DNA of 5,062 nucleotides, taken from NCBI GenBank assembly GCA_041477795.1, contig JBGOUY010000305.1:1-5062 (forward strand). The letters run 5' to 3'. The DNA is from DATFMP01 sp041477795. GTDB taxonomy: Bacteria; SAR324; JACQKK01. Positions 1-4,146 of the stretch are shown one piece after another. Position 1 is the stretch's first letter. Each line of letters opens with the position of its first letter. The translations under genes and the position numbers were made by a program. The notes under the pieces were generated by a model, which was given only the letters and a program-made list of their open reading frames with translations, had not been told where the DNA came from and searched no databases.

Positions 1-62
1 ATGCGGTAACCGACGGCGCTCAGTTGCTCTTTCAGGCTGGGCGGTGCGTTCAGGCTCGACAT
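1..62 (-). CDS. Unidentified protein, N-terminal fragment (20 codons)
   Basis: An ATG at 62-60 on the minus strand opens a frame that stays open to the window edge and reads MSSLNAPPSLKEQLSAVGYR. The fragment is too short to assign a family. Three things support a real gene start. It is preceded by a convincing extended -10 promoter about 80 nt upstream (142-150). The intervening sequence looks like an untranslated leader. The only other nearby ATG (75-73 on the minus strand) runs into a stop within a few codons. The Shine-Dalgarno sequence is weak. The gene lies downstream of, and on the same strand as, the receiver-cNMP gene, but the 237-nt gap and its own promoter suggest separate transcription. 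The function is unknown. Confidence 0.5.
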   Translation of the reverse strand, partial: MSSLNAPPSLKEQLSAVGYR

Positions 63-117
63 GGTTTCGACATCGGCTCGGGGCCGGCGGCGGCCAGTGA
101 CACGGGTGCGGAGTGCG

Positions 118-134
118 CCGGGCGCGGCGCCCGG
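118..134. repeat. Perfect 7-bp inverted repeat in the predicted leader
   Basis: CCGGGCG (118-124) and CGCCCGG (128-134) are perfect inverted copies separated by 3 nt. The hairpin would sit at the very 5' end of the transcript predicted from the promoter at 142-150. It could stabilise the RNA or act as an operator. Short GC palindromes are expected by chance at this base composition, so function is uncertain. The rest of 63-299 is GC-rich non-coding sequence. I see no T-tract terminator there for the upstream gene. Confidence 0.3.
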
Positions 135-141
135 TTTCCCG

Positions 142-150
142 ATTGTAGCA
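142..150 (-). promoter_or_regulatory. Extended -10 promoter for the gene starting at 62
   Basis: On the minus strand the sequence reads TGC followed by TACAAT, which is a 5/6 match to the sigma-70 -10 box with the extended TGn element. No good -35 box lies 16-18 nt upstream, which is common for extended -10 promoters. Transcription would begin near 135 and give a leader of about 73 nt. This AT-rich hexamer stands out in an otherwise very GC-rich stretch. Confidence 0.55.
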
Positions 151-299
151 CACGGCGCCGCCGGGGCACGCGCGGCCGGAACCCGCCGGCGCATCCCTGC
201 GGGAGCGCGCGGCTCTGCCGGTGCGGGCCGCGTTTGCACGAGGCGCTCCCGGCACGGGGGCCGCTCCCCCTGGCCGGCCGGGCAGGGCGGTGCCGCCGA

Positions 300-1172
300 C
301 TAATCCGGCGTGTGCTGCGAGGTGTATGTGCGCAGTTTCTTGGTGACGAGGATCGCGATCTTGCGGAACAGCTTGAGGGCGAGAATGTCGTTGATGTCGT
401 TGATGATCTGGTCGTTGACCTCGATGATCATCGTGTCGCCCTTGGCGCGCGCATCGGCCGAGCGCGGCTCCTGGTCCACCAGGGCCATCTCGCCGAAGCA
501 GTCGCCGGCGTTCATGGTGGCCAGCAGCTCGGAGCCCTGCTCATCGCGGTGCTTGATGATCTCCACCAGGCCCATGATCAGCACGTAGAGCCGGTCGCCC
601 CTCTCACCCTGGCTGAAGATCGTCTCGCCATCGGCATACTTGCGCGTGTGGCAGATTTTAAGGAGCCGCAGCAGCTCAATGTCGCTGAAGTCCGAGAAGA
701 ACTCGATGCGGCGCACCTTGCTCAGGGTCTCCTTCATGTTGGTGGAGACCTTGCCCACGGCATCCTTCAGGGCGCGTTCCAGGCTGTTGATGTCGAACGG
801 CTTCGACAGGTAGCCCAGAATGCCCGCCTCGATGCCGAGGCGGCGGCTTTCCGTATCCAGGTGATTGGACATCAGGACGAAGCGCGTACCGGCCGTGGCG
901 GGGTCGTGCCGGATGCGCTTGACCAGGTCGAAGACGTCCTCGCCTTCGATGTTCTGCTCGATCAGCACGATGCTCGCGCCGTGCTGGGCCAGCAGGCCAG
1001 GGACGTGCTGGGTCGTGCTCGCCTCGCGAATCTCGATCACGCTGGGGACGCTGCGCAGGGCGGCCTTGAGCAGGGCGCGGCTCTCCGGCTGATTGTCGAT
1101 CAGCAGCACGCTGAGCGCCTGCCTGGGCTTGACCGGCCGATTCTCGGGCCGGACCAGTAGCGATTCGGTCAT
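300..1172 (-). CDS. Receiver domain fused to cyclic-nucleotide-binding domain; non-canonical phosphosite
   Basis: Probable cytoplasmic signalling protein of 290 aa. Numbering here starts at an upstream GTG (1181); the ATG I prefer is residue 4, with AGG 8 nt before it. Residues 23-140 form a CheY-like receiver: D29-N30 is the acidic-pocket position, S105 is the Thr/Ser switch, and K127 in SKPF is the conserved lysine. The phosphoacceptor position is E75 (LIEQN), not Asp; the spacings to S105 (30) and K127 (52) match CheY exactly. Residues 158-285 form a cNMP-binding domain with the phosphate-binding cassette FGEMALVDQEPRSA (E231, R240 conserved), so cAMP or c-di-GMP-like ligand binding is plausible. 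No helix-turn-helix or enzymatic output follows, and the chain ends at 293. It may act through protein partners, or as a ligand-gated adaptor. The domain calls are firm; the ligand and partner are unknown. It has its own upstream region and is likely monocistronic. Confidence 0.9.
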   Translation of the reverse strand: MTESLLVRPENRPVKPRQALSVLLIDNQPESRALLKAALRSVPSVIEIREASTTQHVPGLLAQHGASIVLIEQNIEGEDVFDLVKRIRHDPATAGTRFVLMSNHLDTESRRLGIEAGILGYLSKPFDINSLERALKDAVGKVSTNMKETLSKVRRIEFFSDFSDIELLRLLKICHTRKYADGETIFSQGERGDRLYVLIMGLVEIIKHRDEQGSELLATMNAGDCFGEMALVDQEPRSADARAKGDTMIIEVNDQIINDINDILALKLFRKIAILVTKKLRTYTSQHTPD

Positions 1173-1252
1173 GCGGAGCACCTGGCTGGTTCCTGGCGCC
1201 GCCGGGGAGCGGTGCCGATGCTGCTGCCGCCCATCTCCTGACAGCCTATCAA

Positions 1253-1282
1253 ATCATAGACTTACGAAAAACTCCAACCCAA
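1253..1282 (-). promoter_or_regulatory. Candidate sigma-70 promoter for the receiver-cNMP gene
   Basis: On the minus strand, TATGAT (1258-1253) is a 5/6 match to the -10 consensus. TTGGGT (1282-1277) sits 18 nt upstream as a partial -35. The site lies in the AT-richest stretch of the intergenic region. Transcription would begin near 1246 and give a leader of about 74 nt before the ATG at 1172. This assignment is by eye only. Confidence 0.4.
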
Positions 1283-1316
1283 AGCAATGGGCCGCGCGGT
1301 CACATTCTCTAACGAT

Positions 1317-1333
1317 GCAATCCGATGGATTGC
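1317..1333. repeat. Perfect 7-bp inverted repeat, possible operator
   Basis: GCAATCC (1317-1323) and GGATTGC (1327-1333) are perfect inverted copies around a 3-nt centre. The site is mixed in composition rather than purely GC, which makes chance less likely than for the other palindromes here. It lies about 35 nt upstream of the candidate -35 of the receiver-cNMP gene, a suitable place for an activator or repressor. No regulator family is recognised. Confidence 0.35.
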
Positions 1334-1391
1334 GCCCAGCGGAGCCCGGTTGGGGCAGGGGCCGGAGCGATCCGCCGCCCCGACCGCCACT

Positions 1392-1436
1392 GCACCGTCA
1401 AAGCGGTGCTGTCAAATCGGTCACAATGCAAATTGC
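1392..1436. repeat. Cluster of short direct and inverted repeats upstream of the receiver-cNMP gene
   Basis: GCACCG (1392-1397) and CGGTGC (1404-1409) are inverted around 6 nt. GTCAAANCGGT occurs at 1397-1407 and again at 1411-1421, a 14-nt period. CGGTCACA at 1418-1425 recurs at 1297-1304, and each copy is followed by ATGCAA (1426-1431 directly, 1315-1320 after 10 nt). GCAAATTGC (1428-1436) is a small palindrome. On the minus strand the cluster also contains TTGACA (1415-1410), but no matching -10 box follows. This looks like a regulatory patch with repeated protein-binding half-sites; no known operator is recognised. Confidence 0.35.
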
Positions 1437-1581
1437 GGCCCGCCCGTCGTGCCGGCGCGGGGCGGAGGGCGCCGCGACCGCCGCCGGCCGGGGCGCCAGC
1501 GGCCCCACGCGGCGCCAGAAAGCCGCCGGAGCCGATCCCCGCGCGGGGCCAGGGTGTCGCCGGGCGGTGCGTGCCAGCGTT

Positions 1582-1613
1582 GCGTCCGGGCGGCCGCCGG
1601 GCGGAGTGGACGC
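1582..1613 (-). terminator. Possible stem-loop after the Sco stop codon
   Basis: GCGTCC (1582-1587) and GGACGC (1608-1613) can pair, and the loop contains a self-complementary GGCGGCCGCC (1589-1598). On the minus strand the structure begins 17 nt past the Sco stop. There is no U-tract, so it is not a canonical Rho-independent terminator. It might still slow polymerase or protect the 3' end. Confidence 0.2.
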
Positions 1614-1630
1614 GCCGACGCCCGCGCGGC

Positions 1631-2269
1631 TCAGGAGCGGCCCAGCACCGTGTGCACGCCCGCCACCAGCACCTCGCGCGGGGCGTCCACCGTGAACAAG
1701 TAGCGCACCTTGCCCTTCGGGTCCAGCAGGTAGATGAAGGCGGTGTGATCGACCTCGTCCGCCACGGCCGCGGGCGACTTGTGCAGCACGGACTTGCCCA
1801 TGTAACGCTCGATCAGGGTGTTCACCTCCGCCTGACTGCCGGTCAGCCCCTTGAAGCTGGGGTCGAATTGCCTCACGAATCGCTTGAGCACGGGCGGCGT
1901 GTCGCGCTTGGGATCCACCGAGATGAACAGCGCCGCCAGGCGGGCGCTGTCGCCGCCCAACGCCAGCTTGACCTGCTTGAACAGCGCGAGGGTCGCCGGG
2001 CAGACGTCCGGGCAATTCGTATAGCCGAAGGCGAGCAGCACGGCCTTGCCGCGGAAGTCCTGCAGGCTCGTCTTGCCGCCGTCCTGGTTGGTGAGCGTGA
2101 AGTCCCCGCCGAGGGGGTAGTTGCCCACCTCGTAGTCCGCCAGCTTCAGGTCCGTCGCAGCCTTCGTGGCCTTGGTGGCGTGGCCTTGCCCCGGGTGGGC
2201 CAGCAGCGGCAGGGCCAGTAGCGGCAGAAGCAGCAGCAGGGCGATCAAGAGCGGGGTGAGCTTCCTCAT
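1631..2269 (-). CDS. SCO1/SenC family copper chaperone
   Basis: A 212-aa membrane-anchored or secreted thioredoxin-fold protein. Sco proteins bind copper and act as a metallochaperone or thiol reductase for the CuA site of cytochrome c oxidase (or, in some bacteria, of other copper enzymes), on the periplasmic side. Residues 2-24 are Arg/Lys then a long Leu/Ala run, a signal peptide or N-terminal anchor with no lipobox Cys. Mature sequence starts with His-containing HPGQGH. The metal site is complete: C86 and C90 in NCPDVCP, and H175 in DEVDHTAFIY. FISVDPKRDTP (115-125) is the family signature after the central strand. Length is normal. The ATG at 2269 is chosen because it sets the signal peptide correctly; the frame is open far upstream but that part is low-complexity. 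The Shine-Dalgarno sequence is poor, and the gene sits 71 nt after the membrane-protein gene, so co-transcription is likely. No cytochrome oxidase genes are visible in the window. Confidence 0.95.
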   Translation of the reverse strand: MRKLTPLLIALLLLLPLLALPLLAHPGQGHATKATKAATDLKLADYEVGNYPLGGDFTLTNQDGGKTSLQDFRGKAVLLAFGYTNCPDVCPATLALFKQVKLALGGDSARLAALFISVDPKRDTPPVLKRFVRQFDPSFKGLTGSQAEVNTLIERYMGKSVLHKSPAAVADEVDHTAFIYLLDPKGKVRYLFTVDAPREVLVAGVHTVLGRS

Positions 2270-2311
2270 GGCGTGCAAGGTGGGTGGGGGTGAAGTCGGG
2301 AGCCGGCGGCA

Positions 2312-2323
2312 GCCGGGCCCGGC
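2312..2323. repeat. 12-nt perfect palindrome between membrane-protein and Sco genes
   Basis: GCCGGGCCCGGC is fully self-complementary and lies in the 71-nt gap inside the presumed operon. It could form an intercistronic hairpin that affects Sco translation or mRNA stability. At this GC content it may equally be chance. Confidence 0.2.
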
Positions 2324-2340
2324 GCATCCGCGCTGCGGGT

Positions 2341-2775
2341 TCAGTGACAGAAGAACACGCCCTGGTTGCGCACGGTGAGCCGCACGAAGGGCTGGGCGCG
2401 CAGGCGCTCCAGCGCAGCGGGAGCCGCGCCCTTCAGCGTGACGACGACGGTGCCGGGGAAGATGCCCTCGCGCGGCACGCGCCGGATGGACTCGGCCGCC
2501 AGGAACCGTTCCATCTGGGCCGGGTCGGCTGCGTCGGTGAGGAAGACCACGTATTCCGCGGCCTGCTCCCCGGGCAGGCTGGCCAGGAACAGCTCCTGGT
2601 ACGGCGCGATGAAGGCGGCCAGCGCCTGCTTGACCGCCCGCTGGTGCACCCAGCGCTCCGCCGTGAGCGCCAACCCCACCCCCACGGCCAGCACGAGCGC
2701 CGCCAGCGCCAGGGCGCCGTAAGCGCGCGGGCTCAGCGGCCGGGCGTAGGGATTGACGGGCAGATCGGGCTGCAT
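2341..2775 (-). CDS. Single-helix membrane protein of unknown function upstream of Sco
   Basis: A 144-aa protein that I do not recognise. The N-terminus (1-18) carries Arg residues, and residues 19-38 are one hydrophobic helix (GALALAALVLAVGVGLAL), so by the positive-inside rule the rest faces the periplasm. The outer part has an amphipathic Ala-rich helix (about 40-65), then alternating beta/alpha stretches: VVFLT near 76-80, PGTVVVTL at 107-114, a helix with ALERLRAQPF, and VRLTVRNQGVFF at the end. The pattern resembles a small ferredoxin-like or FtsX-type extracytoplasmic fold, but this is inference. The chain ends in Cys143-His144, possible metal ligands next to a copper chaperone gene. 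The ATG at 2775 is chosen over an upstream start at 2892 because the extra 39 residues are Arg-rich low-complexity sequence. It is probably the first gene of an operon with the Sco gene. Confidence 0.75.
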   Translation of the reverse strand: MQPDLPVNPYARPLSPRAYGALALAALVLAVGVGLALTAERWVHQRAVKQALAAFIAPYQELFLASLPGEQAAEYVVFLTDAADPAQMERFLAAESIRRVPREGIFPGTVVVTLKGAAPAALERLRAQPFVRLTVRNQGVFFCH

Positions 2776-2794
2776 GCCGGGGGGCTCTCGTCGT

Positions 2795-2816
2795 GCCGGC
2801 GCCAGGGAGCGCCGGC
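2795..2816. repeat. 8-bp inverted repeat upstream of the membrane-protein start
   Basis: GCCGGCGC (2795-2802) and GCGCCGGC (2809-2816) pair perfectly around a 6-nt loop. On the minus strand the hairpin ends 19 nt before the ATG at 2775, so it would sit in the mRNA leader just ahead of the ribosome binding site. A similar hairpin lies ahead of the divergent gene. Confidence 0.35.
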
Positions 2817-2921
2817 CGCGGCGGCATCCAGTGACCCGGCCGCATCTTGTGGCCCGGTCGCTCCTTGTGGCATGGGTGGGGCTACCGCGCATCGCGCGGC
2901 ACCGCGCAACGTCTGCGTTTC

Positions 2922-2949
2922 AGCCTAGCACAACCGGCCCGTGGGGCAA
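2922..2949 (-). promoter_or_regulatory. Weak promoter candidate for the membrane protein-Sco operon
   Basis: On the minus strand, TTGCCC (2949-2944) and TAGGCT (2927-2922) are spaced by 16 nt, with TGC before the -10 as an extended element. The matches are only 4/6 and 3/6. It is the best candidate in this GC-rich gap. The transcript would begin near 2915 and have a leader of about 140 nt. Confidence 0.25.
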
Positions 2950-2958
2950 CCGGGCCGG
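2934..2958. repeat. 8-bp inverted repeat upstream of the acyl-CoA dehydrogenase gene
   Basis: CCGGCCCG (2934-2941) and CGGGCCGG (2951-2958) are perfect inverted copies around a 9-nt loop. The right arm ends 21 nt before the ATG and 6 nt before the ribosome binding site. It overlaps the -35 of the weak divergent promoter, so it could be a shared operator or a leader hairpin. Confidence 0.4.
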
Positions 2959-2964
2959 CCGGAC

Positions 2965-2970
2965 GGAGGA
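2965..2970 (+). promoter_or_regulatory. Strong ribosome binding site of the acyl-CoA dehydrogenase
   Basis: GGAGGA lies 9 nt before the ATG at 2980. It fixes that start over an upstream in-frame GTG at 2941, which has no comparable site and would add 13 residues without family character. Confidence 0.8.
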
Positions 2971-2979
2971 CCGTGGGCC

Positions 2980-4146
2980 ATGGACTTTCGCTGGACTCCC
3001 GAGCAGGAATCCATCCGCCAGGAAATCCGCCGCCTGGTTTCCCGCTTCGATGACGACTACTGGCTGGCGCAGGAGCGCAAGCACGAGTTCCCCGAGGACT
3101 TCTACCAGGCCATCGCCGCCGGCGGCTGGCTGGGCATCGCCATGCCGGAGGCCTATGGCGGCGCGGGCATGGGCATCACCGAGGCCGCGCTGATCCTGCA
3201 GGAGGCGGCGGCCAGCGGCGGCTGCATGCAGGCCGCCTCGTCCATCCACATGAACATCTTCGGCGTCAATCCCCTCGTCGTCTTCGGCACCGAGGCGCAG
3301 AAGAAGAAGCACCTGCCCGGCGTCATCGCCGGCAAGACCAAGGTCGCCTTCGGCGTGACCGAGCCGGACGTGGGGCTGGACACCACGCACCTCAAGACGC
3401 GCGCGGTGAAGGAGAACGGCCACTACCGCATCAATGGCCGCAAGGTGTGGATCTCCACGGCGCAGGTGGCCAGCAAGATCCTGCTGCTCACGCGCACCAC
3501 GCCGCTGGAGGAGGTGCAGCGCCACAGCGAGGGCCTGACGCTGTTCTTCACGGACCTGGACCGCAAGGCCATCGAGGTGCGCGAGATCGAAAAGTGCGGG
3601 CGCGCCGCGGTGGATTCCAACGAGCTGTTCATCGACGACCTGATCGTGCCGGAGGAGGACGTGGTGGGGGAGGTCGGCAAGGGCTTCCACCACATCCTGC
3701 ACGGCATCAACCCCGAGCGCATCCTCAACGCGGCGGAATCCATCGGCATGGGCCGCGTCGCGCTGGACCGCGCCACGCGCTACGCCAAGGAGCGCGTTGT
3801 CTTCGGCCGCCCCATCGGGCAGAACCAGGCCATTCAGCACCCCCTGGCGCGTTGCTGGATGGAGCTGGAGGCGGCCGAGCTGCTCACCTACAAGGCGGCC
3901 TGGCTCTACGACAACGGCCAGTCCTGCGGCGCGGAGGCCAACGCGGCCAAGTACCTCGCCGCCGAGGCGGGCTTCCGCACGGCCGACCAGGCGATGCAGA
4001 CCCTGGGCGGCATGGGCTACGCCAAGGAGTTCCACGTGGAGCGCTACTGGCGGGAATCCAAGATGCTGCGCATCGCGCCGGTCAGCCCGGAGCTGATCCA
4101 CTGCTACATCGCCGAGCGCGTGCTGGGGCTTCCCAAGAGCTACTGA
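2980..4146 (+). CDS. Acyl-CoA dehydrogenase family protein
   Basis: A complete 388-aa cytoplasmic flavoenzyme of normal family length. It should oxidise an acyl-CoA to the 2,3-enoyl-CoA using FAD, passing electrons to ETF. The order is the N-terminal helical domain (1-115), the middle beta domain with AFGVTEPDVGLDTT (123-136, FAD/substrate loop; GLD in place of the commoner GSD) and RKVWIS (154-159), then the C-terminal helical domain with ERVVFGRPIGQNQAIQHPLA (271-290) and QTLGGMGYAKEF (340-351). The usual MCAD catalytic Glu in the YEGT motif is absent: the aligned stretch reads IAPVSPELI, with Pro367 there. Glu246 in NPER is at the place used as catalytic base by isovaleryl-CoA and long-chain dehydrogenases. 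This suggests a branched or non-straight-chain acyl substrate, but the substrate cannot be read from the sequence. The C-terminus LGLPKSY is intact. No beta-oxidation partners are visible in the window. Confidence 0.95.
   Translation: MDFRWTPEQESIRQEIRRLVSRFDDDYWLAQERKHEFPEDFYQAIAAGGWLGIAMPEAYGGAGMGITEAALILQEAAASGGCMQAASSIHMNIFGVNPLVVFGTEAQKKKHLPGVIAGKTKVAFGVTEPDVGLDTTHLKTRAVKENGHYRINGRKVWISTAQVASKILLLTRTTPLEEVQRHSEGLTLFFTDLDRKAIEVREIEKCGRAAVDSNELFIDDLIVPEEDVVGEVGKGFHHILHGINPERILNAAESIGMGRVALDRATRYAKERVVFGRPIGQNQAIQHPLARCWMELEAAELLTYKAAWLYDNGQSCGAEANAAKYLAAEAGFRTADQAMQTLGGMGYAKEFHVERYWRESKMLRIAPVSPELIHCYIAERVLGLPKSY

Larger units (their letters stand above)
1173..1630. other. Non-coding region between receiver-cNMP and Sco genes
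   Basis: This 458-nt stretch has no reading frame with recognisable protein character; the open frames crossing it are low-complexity Arg/Ala/Pro/Gly translations typical of GC-rich antisense. Two AT-richer islands (about 1245-1335 and 1397-1436) carry the promoter candidate and repeats listed separately. The remainder (1437-1630) is very GC-rich, with palindromes such as the 12-nt CCCCGCGCGGGG at 1537-1548. I find no tRNA or recognisable small RNA. Confidence 0.6.

Noticed and set aside
241..299. Possible Rho-independent terminator after the receiver-cNMP gene
   Set aside because: Short GC stems exist (for example CCCTG/CAGGG and GGGGG/CCCCC), but none is stable enough with a following T-tract to call.
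24..1160. Long plus-strand open frame (378 codons) opposite the receiver-cNMP gene
   Set aside because: It is antisense to a gene with clear receiver and cNMP motifs, and its translation is compositionally biased with no recognisable domain. Long antisense frames are expected at this GC content.
1325..2221. Plus-strand open frame opposite the Sco gene and into the intergenic region
   Set aside because: It is an antisense shadow of the Sco coding sequence, with Arg/Ala/Gly-rich low-complexity translation and no ribosome binding site.
2270..2845. Upstream extension of the Sco frame (to a start at 2845)
   Set aside because: It would overlap the membrane-protein gene in another frame and push the signal peptide into the interior; the added residues are Arg/Ala/Gly-rich.
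2848..2871. Two TTGTGGC copies with a 17-nt period
   Set aside because: Neither is followed by a -10 box at proper spacing, and a single short pair is weak evidence for an operator.
2920..4101. Minus-strand open frame (393 codons) opposite the acyl-CoA dehydrogenase
   Set aside because: The plus strand encodes a full-length, motif-complete dehydrogenase with a strong ribosome binding site. The antisense translation is His/Leu/Arg-rich with no family character.
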